Assembly (NCBI RefSeq): GCF_003058365.1
Contig: NZ_CP028858.1
Coordinates: forward strand, 1,426,001-1,490,000
Source of the DNA: Halococcoides cellulosivorans
GTDB lineage: Archaea > Halobacteriota > Halobacteria > Halobacteriales > Haloarculaceae
DNA: 64,000 bases
Direction: 5' to 3'
Shown one piece after another: positions 53,711-63,468 of the stretch (position 1 is the first letter of the stretch; each line of letters begins with the position of its first letter). The notes under the pieces were generated by a model. The model searched no databases, was not told where the DNA came from, and was given only the letters and a program-made list of their open reading frames with translations. The translations under genes and the position numbers were made by a program.

Positions 53711-54517
53711 TCAATTCTCCGTGAGGTCCGCCCGGAGGGCCTGCCTCATCGCGTCGACGGGTGGGTCGGCGCCCGTCCAGTGTTCGAACGCGGCCACGCC
53801 CTGATACAACAGCATCCACCCGCCGTCGACGGTCGTCGCGCCCGCCGCGGCCGCGTCGGAGAGCAATTGGGTCTCCAGTGGCTGATAGACGGCGTCGAGG
53901 ACGGTCAGATCGGCGTGAAGGTGCTTGGCCGGCACCGGCGTCTCCGAACTCTCCATCCCGACGCTGGTCGCGTTGACCAACACGCTGGCCTCCGGGACGA
54001 GCGAACCGAGAGCGTCGAGGCCGTGCCCGCGCGCATCATCGACGAGGGCAGCGACCTCGTGGGCGCGCTCGACGGTGCGATTGACCACGTCGACCGACAG
54101 GCCCGCGTCCGCGAGGCCGACCGTGATCGCCCGGCCCGCACCGCCCGCGCCGACGACGACGGCGTTCCCCGAGAGCGCCCCAGCGTGATCGCGAAGCGCC
54201 CGGACCGCCCCGGTGGCGTCGGTGTTGTACCCGACGGGGCGGCCGTCCTCGAAGGCGACGGTGTTGACCGCGCCGATGCGTTCGGCCAGCGGGTCCGGAT
54301 CGACGACGTCGAGGACGCTCTCTTTGAACGGAATCGTGACGTTCAGTCCGTCCAGGCCGAGTGTCGCCGCTGCCTCGACGGCGCGGGCCCCATCCGATGG
54401 GTCGGGTTCGAAGGTGACGTAGCGTGCGTCCATGTCGAGGGCCTCGTAGGCCGCTTCGTGCATCGGTGGGGACAGCGAGTGCTCGATCGGCGTGCCGATC
54501 AGCCCGTAGACGTCCAT
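53711..54517 (-). CDS. aroE: Shikimate dehydrogenase
   Basis: A 268-residue NADPH-dependent enzyme reducing 3-dehydroshikimate. The shikimate site is TPIEHSLSPPMHEAAY, followed by NVTIPFK (catalytic Lys). The Rossmann domain has VVGAGGAGRAITVGLA and the NADP-type NRTVERA. The C-terminus has MLLYQGVAAFEHWTG. ATG 54517 (MDVYGLIGTP) is the natural start; the 23 in-frame codons upstream are atypical. A single gene between the helix-hairpin-helix and cellulase genes; aroA is 37 kb away. Confidence 0.95.
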   Translation of the reverse strand: MDVYGLIGTPIEHSLSPPMHEAAYEALDMDARYVTFEPDPSDGARAVEAAATLGLDGLNVTIPFKESVLDVVDPDPLAERIGAVNTVAFEDGRPVGYNTDATGAVRALRDHAGALSGNAVVVGAGGAGRAITVGLADAGLSVDVVNRTVERAHEVAALVDDARGHGLDALGSLVPEASVLVNATSVGMESSETPVPAKHLHADLTVLDAVYQPLETQLLSDAAAAGATTVDGGWMLLYQGVAAFEHWTGADPPVDAMRQALRADLTEN

Positions 54518-54617
54518 GAACGGGCAACGAACGAGCGACAAAAAACGGCGGCGATCGGACCCACGGCCCCAGGGGATCGAGGCCACCGGCGGGTCGACGG
54601 TGTGAATCGAGCGCCGC

Positions 54618-56777
54618 TCAGATCAGTTCGAACAGCGCGAGGACGTCATCGAGGTCGACCCCGCCGTCACCGTTGAAGTCGTAGAACTCCAGGTTGCCCT
54701 GTTGGCTCGCCGTGTCCGTGTTCTGGAACAGCGTGTTCACGTCGGGGAAGTCGACCTTCCCGTTCCCGTTGACGTCTTCGTACTTGCCGTCGCCGTCGGG
54801 GTCGGTCGCCGCCGGGTTGGTCGGCCAGTCCGGTTCGTCGGGCGTCGGCTCCGGATCCGCCTCGGGCGGCACGGCCGTGATGCCGTCGACCTCCGCGAGC
54901 GCACCGAACAGTGGTGCGCTGTAGTTGATCGCCCACTCGTTGGTCGCGAACGAACAGTGCTGATCGACGTAGGACAAGGCGTTCGGCGTGTCGAGGCCGG
55001 CTTCTTCCTCGGTACAGTCACCCTCGATACCTGCGACGTTGTTGTGCGGACCGCCCACGAGCATGCCAGGGATGAGCGTCTCGGTGCTCTGGATCATGCG
55101 GTCGTGCGGGGCCTGGGTCGAGGTGCTCCCCCAGTCGGTGACGTACGAATAGCCCGTCGCAGACCGACCGAGCGCGTGGTGGAGCGGCGACATGATCCAC
55201 TCCGCGCCGTCGGCGTCCGGACCGACGTAGTTGACCGTCGAGGTGTCGAAGCCCCAGCGCCCCTGAACCGCACGGGAGACGCCCGACTTGACACAGCCCC
55301 AGTAGTAGTCGTACAGGCCCGTCGTGTAGGCGTCGTTGTAGTCAACCTGCGTGTTGTTGGGATTGTATCGCTGCTGGATCCAGAACTGTTTCTGGAGCGC
55401 GGTTCGCGCCGCGGTCACGGCGGAATCGCTGACGTTGTTCTCGATGCCGTACATCCCGTAGGCGTACTGGCCGAGCGAGACGGCGTCGGGCCAGTCGACC
55501 GGCTGGGTCGCCGTCTCCGCGGGCAGCGAGACCGACCCGTTGTAGGTCTCGTAGTCCGGGAGGTTGCCGATGGCGTCCGCGTACGTGCTGTCTCCGGTCG
55601 TCCGGAGGAGTTCGGCATACGCCCAGTAGCGGTCGCCGGTGTCCGTCTCGTTGCGGGTGTAGCCACCGGACCCGCCGTCCTGGTTGACCGACTTCTCCCA
55701 GACGACGTCGGGGTTGTTCTGGAGCCACTCGGCACCAGCCTTCGCCGCGTCGAGCATGTCGCTGGCGAGTTGATCGTCGACACCCTCGAACACGCGAGCG
55801 GCGACCGCGAAGGCACCGACACCCTGGGCCGTCCCGGCCGACGAGAGGCCGTACACTTTCCGTGTGAGGTCGGTGTCCTCTTCCGGCGGCACCTCGGGCG
55901 ACCAGTCGTCAGCGGCGACCTTGAAGTACAGCGCGCCGTCCGAGCGCTGCATTTTCGCGAGGAAGCGCAGCCCCCAGGCGGCCTCCGCGAGCACGTCGGG
56001 CATGTCGCCGGCGTGCGGGTCGTCGATACTGTCCGGGATCGCGAAGTCACCGACACCGAACGCGTCGGGGTTGCGCTCGTAGGCGAGCATCAACTGCGCG
56101 GCGGTGATACCCGTCGTGATGACGTACTTGCCGTAGTCACCTGCGTCGTACCAGCCGCCGGTGACGTCGATCGTGTCACCGGGGCTGTCGTCGACGAGGA
56201 AATCCGACGTTGCGGGCTCGGGGATCACGGCTTCTTGGTCTTGCATGTGGCCCGGCCCGATGTCGAGGCCCGTGACGGGGTCGGTGATGTCGGCGTTCGC
56301 GCGTTTGAGCGTATACACGCGCCCGACGTCCGAGAGCACCCGGCCGTAGACCTCTTTGGCCGATCCGACTTCGAACTCGTGGGACTCGTAGCTGCCGGCG
56401 ACGACCTTGTAGGTACCGCTGGTCGTCAGGCCGGTGAAGTCGGCGTATTTGACGCTGTGGCCCGAACTCTCGACGCCCTCGTAGAACGTGTCCTCGACGG
56501 CATCACTGAGCGTCCCACTCTCGACGGCGTCGCCGGTCTCGACGTCGACGACCTCGAACGAGGAGACGCTCGCGAGGTCGGCCTGACCGGAGGAGACGAT
56601 CGCGACTTTCTGCATGTCGGTGGCATAGCCCACCTGATTCACGCGAATCGCCTTGCTCTCGTCCCACGATGGCGCTGCGAGGGCCGTCCCCGCGCTCGTC
56701 CCCAAAACGCCTGCCGCCGTCAGTCCCCCGACTGACTTGAGTACTGTCCGTCTGTTCTGTGGCTGCATATCAACCAT
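54618..56777 (-). CDS. Secreted GH9 cellulase with N-terminal Ig-like domain and dockerin
   Basis: A 719-residue secreted endoglucanase. The Tat signal is NRRTVLKSVGG (about 8-18). A CelD-type Ig-like domain (IRVNQVGYATDMQKVAIVSS, about 44-140) precedes the GH9 domain: VTGGWYDAGDYGKYV has catalytic Asp211 and Asp214, LHHALGRSATGYSYVTDWG and STQAPHDRM form the substrate cleft, and TNEWAINYSAP holds the acid Glu. It ends in a dockerin (FPDVNTLFQN; LDDVLALFELI) very like those of the two cellulases at 1.2-5.4 kb, but no CBM is present. An AT-rich ATAAAAATT (56803-56811) is a promoter candidate. ATG 56768 is an alternative start. Confidence 0.92.
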   Translation of the reverse strand: MVDMQPQNRRTVLKSVGGLTAAGVLGTSAGTALAAPSWDESKAIRVNQVGYATDMQKVAIVSSGQADLASVSSFEVVDVETGDAVESGTLSDAVEDTFYEGVESSGHSVKYADFTGLTTSGTYKVVAGSYESHEFEVGSAKEVYGRVLSDVGRVYTLKRANADITDPVTGLDIGPGHMQDQEAVIPEPATSDFLVDDSPGDTIDVTGGWYDAGDYGKYVITTGITAAQLMLAYERNPDAFGVGDFAIPDSIDDPHAGDMPDVLAEAAWGLRFLAKMQRSDGALYFKVAADDWSPEVPPEEDTDLTRKVYGLSSAGTAQGVGAFAVAARVFEGVDDQLASDMLDAAKAGAEWLQNNPDVVWEKSVNQDGGSGGYTRNETDTGDRYWAYAELLRTTGDSTYADAIGNLPDYETYNGSVSLPAETATQPVDWPDAVSLGQYAYGMYGIENNVSDSAVTAARTALQKQFWIQQRYNPNNTQVDYNDAYTTGLYDYYWGCVKSGVSRAVQGRWGFDTSTVNYVGPDADGAEWIMSPLHHALGRSATGYSYVTDWGSTSTQAPHDRMIQSTETLIPGMLVGGPHNNVAGIEGDCTEEEAGLDTPNALSYVDQHCSFATNEWAINYSAPLFGALAEVDGITAVPPEADPEPTPDEPDWPTNPAATDPDGDGKYEDVNGNGKVDFPDVNTLFQNTDTASQQGNLEFYDFNGDGGVDLDDVLALFELI

Positions 56778-56944
56778 ACGAATGAATTAACACGGTCCGC
56801 GCATAAAAATTTATCTCATTAATCGTTCAAAGTTCTCCCGGAGGGTCGGCGTCGATCGATCACAGCGTCCGGATCGGCGTGGCCAATCGTCGCGTTCCGA
56901 TCGGCGTCAGCCGACGAGTTCGGCGTGGAGGCCCGAGCGAGGCG

Positions 56945-57871
56945 TCAGTCCGAGAGTTCGGTCCGCAGCGTCCCGACCGTCGCTTCGCGTTCGGCGTGGG
57001 CGTCGTGCTGGTGAATAGATTCTTCGTTGGTTTGAATCATTCGAACGACGGCGTCGTCGGCGAGGTCCGGAAACGTCTCGACGACGCCCTCGGCCATCGC
57101 GCGAACGCAGTCCTCGACGAACTTCGCGTCGGCGTGGGCCTCGCGGGTCATGTGGTCCTCGTCGGGTCGTTTCGCCATGTTGTAGATCCGGGCGCTCATC
57201 GCGTCGCGAGCCACGTCGATGAGGTCGTTGAGATCGACCGGTGGCGCACCGTCGGCCTCGACCGACAGACGGGCGCGGCCACGCTGGGAGTGACCCGCCT
57301 GCGGGACGGCCTCCAGGAACTCGTCGACGACGCTGTCCTCGACACCCAGATCGGACAGGGTCTCGCGGGCGTGCGCGGCGGACATCCCCTGCGAACACGG
57401 ACAGACGGTCATCCCGGTGACCTCGGCGCCGATCGACTCGCGCGTCCCCGCGTCGTCGGCGGTCGCTGACGCGTGGATGCGTGCGGTCGCCTGTGTCGGT
57501 CGATCGGTCGCGGGCGTCTGCTCGCGCATCATGTAGTCGGCTTCCATCTGCACCTCGGCACGTTCCGTGTAGTCGTGTTTGTCGAGGAGGCGCTCCGCGG
57601 CGTCGCCACAGACGTCTTCGACGCGATAGGCCGTCCCGGCGACGGCGTCTTCGAGGATCTCGTCGATCACCTCCATGTTGCGGCTCATGTCCGCACCCTT
57701 CCTGGAGCTCGGCAGGTCGACGTACACCGAAAACTCCGCCATCAGGACGATCGGCCGGCGATCGGCCCGGCCGAGTTTGACGAGTTTTTCGACGCCGGTG
57801 ACGCCGACCCGCGTCAGGCCGACCCGTACGTCCGGATCGGTCGCCTGCACGTCCGGCAAGTTCGTACCCAT
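56945..57871 (-). CDS. mptA: GTP cyclohydrolase MptA (FolE2 type)
   Basis: A 308-residue archaeal GTP cyclohydrolase I-B family enzyme making 7,8-dihydroneopterin 2',3'-cyclic phosphate for the pterin/folate pathway. Typical segments are [31 protein letters not shown] (metal Cys), [15 protein letters not shown], and [13 protein letters not shown]. It is divergent from gfcR across 120 bp. The feed into tetrahydrofolate links functionally with ThyX, which needs methylene-tetrahydrofolate. Confidence 0.93.
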   Translation of the reverse strand: MGTNLPDVQATDPDVRVGLTRVGVTGVEKLVKLGRADRRPIVLMAEFSVYVDLPSSRKGADMSRNMEVIDEILEDAVAGTAYRVEDVCGDAAERLLDKHDYTERAEVQMEADYMMREQTPATDRPTQATARIHASATADDAGTRESIGAEVTGMTVCPCSQGMSAAHARETLSDLGVEDSVVDEFLEAVPQAGHSQRGRARLSVEADGAPPVDLNDLIDVARDAMSARIYNMAKRPDEDHMTREAHADAKFVEDCVRAMAEGVVETFPDLADDAVVRMIQTNEESIHQHDAHAEREATVGTLRTELSD

Positions 57872-57958
57872 GTGATCGGAGTTCGGTCGAACCCCGGGTA
57901 GGGCTTACGGTGGGGGCGACGCTGGCCGCTCGGTGGTCGGCGGGCCACGAATCACGGG

Positions 57959-57968
57959 TCGTTTTAAG
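57959..57968 (+). promoter_or_regulatory. TATA-box candidate of gfcR
   Basis: CGTTTTAAGC is centred about 28 nt upstream of the ATG at 57992, the spacing of a haloarchaeal leaderless promoter. Confidence 0.5.
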
Positions 57969-57991
57969 CCCCGCACACGAACCCCCTCTCG

Positions 57992-58618
57992 ATGAAGTCC
58001 ATCGACGAACTCATCGAGGGTGCGGGCGACCTCGCCGGACGGGGCCTCTCCCGGGGCGAGGTCGCGGACGAACTCAACGTCTCGCGCGAGACCGCCGAGT
58101 GGCTGATCGCGCGCAGCGACGCCGGTGAGACGACCGCCGCCCAGCGGTCCGGTCCGAGTCCGACCGACGTCCACGTCGACTGGAGCACGCTCGGCAGTGA
58201 CAGCGAACGCCTCCACTACATCGGCGCGGCGATGGCCGACGTGATCAGGGATTCGGTCGACGCCGAATCGGTCGACATCACCGTCGGCATCGGGAAATCG
58301 GGCGGCCCGCTGGCGACGACCATCTCCGAGACGCTGGAGACCGATCTCGGCGTCTACATGCCGAGTAAGTACTACCACGACGAGGAGGGTCGCACGGGCA
58401 CGTTCTCGCGGAACTTCGGCGGCGTCGACGACGCGACCTGCGTGATCGTCGACGACAACATCGACACTGGTCAGACGATGACCGAAACCGTCGACGAGAT
58501 CCGCGCCCGCGGGGGCGACCCCGTCGCGGCCATCGTGCTGACCGACAAGCGGGGCGACGACGCCATTTCGGGCGTCCCGGTCTACTCGATGATCGACATC
58601 CTGAACGTCAGCGAGTAA
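57992..58618 (+). CDS. gfcR: GfcR-type transcriptional regulator (HTH plus phosphoribosyltransferase-like domain)
   Basis: A 208-residue regulator. An N-terminal HTH (LSRGEVADELNVSRETAEWL, about 19-38) is followed by an orotate-phosphoribosyltransferase-like domain with the PRPP motif VIVDDNIDTGQTMT. In haloarchaea GfcR activates glycolytic and related carbon-metabolism genes; the PRT domain probably senses a metabolite rather than catalysing. The sequence length and architecture fit. In a cellulolytic organism it may couple sugar catabolism to cellulose use; that link is only inferred. Confidence 0.9.
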   Translation: MKSIDELIEGAGDLAGRGLSRGEVADELNVSRETAEWLIARSDAGETTAAQRSGPSPTDVHVDWSTLGSDSERLHYIGAAMADVIRDSVDAESVDITVGIGKSGGPLATTISETLETDLGVYMPSKYYHDEEGRTGTFSRNFGGVDDATCVIVDDNIDTGQTMTETVDEIRARGGDPVAAIVLTDKRGDDAISGVPVYSMIDILNVSE

Positions 58619-58634
58619 CGCGGCTGAGGCCGCG
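58619..58634 (+). terminator. Hairpin immediately after gfcR
   Basis: CGCGGC-TGAG-GCCGCG, a perfect 6-bp stem with 4-nt loop, begins at the first base after the TAA of gfcR. It probably acts as a terminator or mRNA 3'-end protector; no T-run follows. Confidence 0.5.
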
Positions 58635-58862
58635 ACCGCTCGACCGCCCCAGGCGTGACCGACACGTTTCTCGACGAACCCACCGCAGGACCGAGCGTCG
58701 GCTGTGGGCCGAATCGGCGTCGACACCGCCAGTGCGGGCGAGTCCGGACCAGTATATAGCGGTATAGTCGGGTCAGAGCGATCAGAGTCGTCTATAGGGC
58801 TCCGCCCCACAATATATCAATCATAGTAGGTGTTTAATGCGTACCTGGCCTCGTCTCGGTCG

Positions 58863-59957
58863 ATGGCGCCCGACTCAGAGCGTCTGTCCGACGTCGTATC
58901 GCGCCGCAAGTTCCTCGTCTCGTCAGCGTCCGCCGGGGCGGTCGGTCTCGCCGGGTGTCTTTCGAACAACGAGCAGAGCAGCGACGGAAACAGCAACGAC
59001 GGCAACGGCGACGATGGCAGCAACGACGACAGCACCGCCGAGAGCGGTGGGGCCGGCGACCTTGCAGGCGACATTCGAATCTCCGGCAGCAGTACCGTGT
59101 ATCCGGTCGCCCAGGAGGTCAGTCGTCGGTTCCAGGATCCGGAGTTCGAAGGACACGAACAGGTCAGCTTCAACCTCACCCGAGACGGCAGCGGTGGCGG
59201 GTTCGAGAACGTCTTCATCCCCGGCGACAGCGACATGAACAACGCGAGCCGGCCGATCAAAGACGAAGAGCTCCAGCGCTGCCGGGACAACGGCATCGAA
59301 CCGGTCCAGTTCTTCCTCGCCCAGGACGCGCTCACCGTCGTCGTCAACAACGACGCCGACTGGCTCGACTCGATCTCGCTCGAAGACCTCGGGACAATCT
59401 GGTCGCCCGACACCGAACCCGAGACGTGGGCCGACGTCAATTCGGACTGGCCCGACGAGCCGTTCGATCTGTACGGCCCGGCGAGCACCTCGGGAACGTA
59501 CGACTACTTCACCGAGACCGTCATCGGAGAGACCGAGGCCGACCAGCCGATCCGCAGCGACTTCGAGGGCACTGAAGAGGACAACCTGATCGCCCAGGGT
59601 GTCCAGGGCAACGAGTACGCGCTCGGGTACCTGCCCTTTGCGTACTACGTGAACAACACAGACCAGGTCAAAGCCCTCAGCCTCGTCGAGGACGGGAGCG
59701 ACCCGGTCGAACCGAGCCTCGAAGGCGCGAAAAGCGGGAACTACCCGCTCGCCCGGCCGCTGTTCACCTACGGCCACATGGGCAAGATCCAGGAGAAGAC
59801 CCACCTCCAGGAGTTCATCCGCTACTACATCAACCAATCCGACGAGGACTACATCGCAGAGGACATCGGCTACGTCCCGGCCAACGACCAGATGGTCGAG
59901 GACAACCTCGCGAACCTCGACGCCGCCATCGCTGGCGATTACGAGTTCAGCCGGTAA
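58863..59957 (+). CDS. pstS: Phosphate ABC transporter substrate-binding protein
   Basis: A 364-residue phosphate receptor. A Tat/lipoprotein signal has RRKFLVSSASAGAVGLAGC, ending in a lipobox Cys, then an Asn/Asp/Gly-rich acidic linker and a two-lobe periplasmic-type domain. The phosphate-site motif is RISGSSTVYPV-like (IRISGSSTVYPVAQEV), with DGSGGG and GPASTSGTYDYF further on. ATG 58863 gives a proper signal peptide. AATATATCAATC about 45 nt upstream is a TATA candidate. It leads the pstS-C-A-B-phoU operon. Confidence 0.93.
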   Translation: MAPDSERLSDVVSRRKFLVSSASAGAVGLAGCLSNNEQSSDGNSNDGNGDDGSNDDSTAESGGAGDLAGDIRISGSSTVYPVAQEVSRRFQDPEFEGHEQVSFNLTRDGSGGGFENVFIPGDSDMNNASRPIKDEELQRCRDNGIEPVQFFLAQDALTVVVNNDADWLDSISLEDLGTIWSPDTEPETWADVNSDWPDEPFDLYGPASTSGTYDYFTETVIGETEADQPIRSDFEGTEEDNLIAQGVQGNEYALGYLPFAYYVNNTDQVKALSLVEDGSDPVEPSLEGAKSGNYPLARPLFTYGHMGKIQEKTHLQEFIRYYINQSDEDYIAEDIGYVPANDQMVEDNLANLDAAIAGDYEFSR

Positions 59958-60005
59958 TCTCTCGGATCACCGTTTCGCCAGACCCATCGCTGAACCAGTA
60001 AATTC

Positions 60006-61004
60006 ATGAGTTCTCGCACATCGTCGGCCCCCGAGTCGCTCCAGCGCGACGCGTTCGTCGCTCGGAAAGAACAGCTCTACGGTTGGTTGATCACGATGAG
60101 CGCGGCGTTCACCGTGTTCGTGACGCTCGGAATCGTCCTCACACTCGCCTGGCACGCTGCCTCCTTCTTCACGGAGGTCCCGCTGCTCGACTTTTTGACC
60201 GGCACGACCTGGAGTCCGAAGATCAGTGGGGACTTCGGCGTGTTGCCGCTCGTGAGTGGCACGCTGATCGTCACCGTCGGCTCGGCCGCCATCGCGTTGC
60301 CCGTCGGCCTGGCCGCTGCGATCTATCTCAGCGAATACGCGAGCGAGCGCGCTCGGTCCGTGTTGAAACCGGCGCTGGAGATTCTCGCCGGCGTCCCCAC
60401 GGTCATCTACGGGTTTATGGCGCTCGTCTATCTGACGCCGCTGATCGATAGCGTCCTCCCGATCGCCGTGCCAGTGATCCCCGCCGGCCTCCCGGTCCCG
60501 GAGTTCACGTTCGTCGTCCCGTCACTGCGGACGTTCAACGCCCTGTCTGCGAGCATCGTCGTCGGCATCATGATCATCCCGATGGTCTCCTCGATCAGCG
60601 AGGACGCGCTGCGTGCCGTCCCCGATAGCCTGCGCGAGGCGGCGTACGGACTCGGATCGACGAAGTTCGACGTCTCGACGAAAGTCGTCGTCCCCTCGGC
60701 AACCTCGGGGATCGTCGCCTCGTACGTGCTCGCGCTCTCCCGAGCGATCGGAGAGACGATGGCCGTGACGATGGCGATGGGGATGAGCCCACAGATGCCG
60801 TACTTCCCGAACGTCCTCCGCAATCTGGCCGAGTCGAGTCAGACGATGACGGCCGCGATGATCCAGATCTCCAGTGCCGACTCGCTCGGCGGCGTCTCGT
60901 ACGACGCGCTGTTCGCGATCGGGATCGCGTTGTTCGCGATCACGCTCGCGATGAACCTCCTGGCCGAACTCGTCCGGCGACACTTCCGGGAGGCCTACGA
61001 GTGA
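60006..61004 (+). CDS. pstC: Phosphate ABC transporter permease PstC
   Basis: A 332-residue inner-membrane permease with about six helices. The EAA-type cytoplasmic loop is VPDSLREAAYGLGSTKFDVS; LEILAGVPTVIYGFMALVYL is a family segment. It overlaps pstA by 4 nt (ATGA). 48 bp separate it from pstS. Confidence 0.93.
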   Translation: MSSRTSSAPESLQRDAFVARKEQLYGWLITMSAAFTVFVTLGIVLTLAWHAASFFTEVPLLDFLTGTTWSPKISGDFGVLPLVSGTLIVTVGSAAIALPVGLAAAIYLSEYASERARSVLKPALEILAGVPTVIYGFMALVYLTPLIDSVLPIAVPVIPAGLPVPEFTFVVPSLRTFNALSASIVVGIMIIPMVSSISEDALRAVPDSLREAAYGLGSTKFDVSTKVVVPSATSGIVASYVLALSRAIGETMAVTMAMGMSPQMPYFPNVLRNLAESSQTMTAAMIQISSADSLGGVSYDALFAIGIALFAITLAMNLLAELVRRHFREAYE

Positions 61005-62629
61005 TGGCCACCGACAGTGACCACCGCGGGACGCTGTTCGAGGCGTCCGGGACGTGGCGTCGCCGGTTCACAGACCTGGCCTTCGAGGCGTCACTGCTCG
61101 GCGCGACGCTGATCGGGATCGTTTCGTTGCTCGTGCTGTTCGGCTACATCGTCTTCGACGCGTTCCAGCCCCTGAGTGCGTCGCTCCAGTGGTATCTGCT
61201 CTACGTCGTCACGCTCGTGGCGCCCACCGCCGCGTTCACGCTGTTCGCGAGACGCCATCCGGCCGTCCGGGCCGCGAACGCGACCGCGTTCGCCGTCGTC
61301 TTCGGCGCGCTGATCGTGAGTCTGCTCACCTACGTCGTCGTGGACGCGGTCAGCCCCTACGACGTCCTCATCTACCTGGTCTGTGGCACGGTCCCGCCGC
61401 TCGTGATCGCTCTCGGGGCCCGCACGACCGCGGATCGAACGTACGCCGGCCCGGCGATACCGGTCGCGGCGGTCGTCGGCATCGCCCTCGGCGCACTCCT
61501 CTACGGGGCCGTCCGCCCGATCGTCGGGCTCCTGGCGGAGTGGGTCGCCTTCGTCGGTGTCGTGACGGTCCCCGTCGCCACACTCGTCGGCGTCCTCGTG
61601 GCACACCGAGAGACGCCTCGCCGCGGCGCGATCACCGCGACGGCCGTCGTCGTGGGCACACTCGTCCTCGGGGGCGGCCTGCTCTCGGTCGGCGTCGATC
61701 CGTCCGTCTGGATCGTCCTCGTCTCGGCGTTCGTGATTCCGGTGGGATACGTCGTCGGCAGGGAGTGCCTGGAGAACCCCGAGGGCCGGATCGGCGTTCT
61801 CGGCCCGTTCGTCCTCATCGGAGGCGTCCTCGCCGGATCCACACTCGAACGCACGTTCTCGATCCAGGGCCCGGAGAGCTATCTGACGCCGACGCTGTTG
61901 ACCAACTCCTGGGACGGCCTGACCGCGAGCAACGCGGGCGTCTACCCCCAGATCGTCGGATCGGTCGTGATCGTCGCGTTCATGGCAGTGCTCGCCTTCC
62001 CGCTGGGTGTCAGTGCGGCCGTCTACCTCGAAGAGTACGCGCCGACGACGGGGTGGGGCGGGCGGATCGCCTCCCTGATCGAGGTGAACATCGCGAACCT
62101 CGCGGGCGTCCCCTCGGTCGTCTACGGCCTTCTGGGACTCGCGCTGTTCCGGAACACGCTGGGCTTTGGCACCGGGATCGTCGTCTCGGCGTCGGGGACG
62201 CTCGGACTCCTCATCCTCCCGATCGTCATCGTCTCGGCCCAGGAAGCGATCCGGTCGGTCCCCGACTCGATCACCGACGCCTCCTACGGCATGGGCGCCA
62301 GTCGCTGGCAGACGCTGCGGACCGTCGTCCTCCCCGAGGCCGTCCCCGGGGTGCTCACGGGAACGATCCTCGCGATGGCGCGCGCGATCGGTGAGACCGC
62401 CCCGCTGGTGATCATCGCCGTCGCGACGACGACCTACACCGCCCCCGAGGGCCTGTTCTCGGCGGCGACGGCGCTCCCGCTCCAGATCTTCGCCGCACGG
62501 AGCAACGTCGATCCCGCGTTCCGCCACGGAATCGTTCCGGCGACCGCCGTCGTCCTGTTGGTGCTCATGCTGGCGATGAACGCGACGGCCGTCCTCATCC
62601 GGAATCGCTACGAACGAGACCCCCGATAG
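61001..62629 (+). CDS. pstA: Phosphate ABC transporter permease PstA with long N-terminal membrane region
   Basis: A 542-residue permease. The C-terminal 290 residues form the usual PstA domain: [37 protein letters not shown] and the EAA loop [20 protein letters not shown]. The first 250 residues add about six or seven hydrophobic helices absent from bacterial PstA, a feature I believe recurs in haloarchaea. A second ATG follows the first directly. Its 3' end is 4 bp before pstB. Confidence 0.9.
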   Translation: MMATDSDHRGTLFEASGTWRRRFTDLAFEASLLGATLIGIVSLLVLFGYIVFDAFQPLSASLQWYLLYVVTLVAPTAAFTLFARRHPAVRAANATAFAVVFGALIVSLLTYVVVDAVSPYDVLIYLVCGTVPPLVIALGARTTADRTYAGPAIPVAAVVGIALGALLYGAVRPIVGLLAEWVAFVGVVTVPVATLVGVLVAHRETPRRGAITATAVVVGTLVLGGGLLSVGVDPSVWIVLVSAFVIPVGYVVGRECLENPEGRIGVLGPFVLIGGVLAGSTLERTFSIQGPESYLTPTLLTNSWDGLTASNAGVYPQIVGSVVIVAFMAVLAFPLGVSAAVYLEEYAPTTGWGGRIASLIEVNIANLAGVPSVVYGLLGLALFRNTLGFGTGIVVSASGTLGLLILPIVIVSAQEAIRSVPDSITDASYGMGASRWQTLRTVVLPEAVPGVLTGTILAMARAIGETAPLVIIAVATTTYTAPEGLFSAATALPLQIFAARSNVDPAFRHGIVPATAVVLLVLMLAMNATAVLIRNRYERDPR

Positions 62630-62633
62630 AGCA

Positions 62634-63464
62634 ATGTCACACCACGACTCACCGACGATCGAAACGGCTGTCGAGACCAGTGAACCACCGACCACTCGGC
62701 CCGAGACGGCCGACCGTACGGCCATCGAAGCGCGTGGCCTGAGTGTCAGCTACGGCGACGAACAGGCACTGCAGGCCGTCGACCTCGAAATCCCCGACCA
62801 GCGTGTCACGGCGATCATCGGCCCATCGGGCTGTGGGAAATCCACGTTCCTCCGGTGTCTCAACCGAATGAACGACCTCGTCGAGACGGCGACCGTCGGG
62901 GGCGAACTCCTGTTCGACGGGACGGACGTCTACGGGGAAGCGATCGATCCGGTCGCGCTCCGGCGGCAGATCGGGATGGTGTTTCAACATCCCAACCCGT
63001 TCCCGAAGTCGATCTACGACAACGTCGCCTACGGCCTGCGGATTCAGGGCCAGACCGACGACCTCGACGGTCGCGTTCGAGAGGCGCTCGAACGGGCGGC
63101 GCTCTGGGACGAAGTCGAGGGCCAGTTGGACAAGAGCGCGCTCGATCTCTCGGGCGGGCAACAACAACGCCTCTGTATCGCGCGGGCGATCGCGGTCGAT
63201 CCGGACGTCCTCTTGATGGACGAACCGGCCTCGGCGCTCGATCCGATCGCGACCGGGAAAATCGAGGACCTCATCGAGGAACTCGCCGCAGACTATACGG
63301 TCATCATCGTCACCCACAACATGCAACAGGCCGCACGCATCTCCGATCGGACCGCCGTCTTTCTCACCGGCGGCGAACTCGTCGAGTACGGCGACACCGA
63401 ACAGATCTTCGAGGACCCCGCGAGTCAGCGCGTCGAGGACTACATCACCGGGAAGTTCGGGTGA
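62634..63464 (+). CDS. pstB: Phosphate ABC transporter ATPase
   Basis: A 276-residue ATP-binding protein. Walker A is GPSGCGKST, signature [15 protein letters not shown], Walker [13 protein letters not shown], switch His in IVTHNMQQ. The PstB-specific [20 protein letters not shown] is present. The N-terminal 30 residues are an acidic, Thr-rich extension. It lies 4 bp after pstA and 4 bp before phoU. Confidence 0.95.
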   Translation: MSHHDSPTIETAVETSEPPTTRPETADRTAIEARGLSVSYGDEQALQAVDLEIPDQRVTAIIGPSGCGKSTFLRCLNRMNDLVETATVGGELLFDGTDVYGEAIDPVALRRQIGMVFQHPNPFPKSIYDNVAYGLRIQGQTDDLDGRVREALERAALWDEVEGQLDKSALDLSGGQQQRLCIARAIAVDPDVLLMDEPASALDPIATGKIEDLIEELAADYTVIIVTHNMQQAARISDRTAVFLTGGELVEYGDTEQIFEDPASQRVEDYITGKFG

Positions 63465-63468
63465 TACC

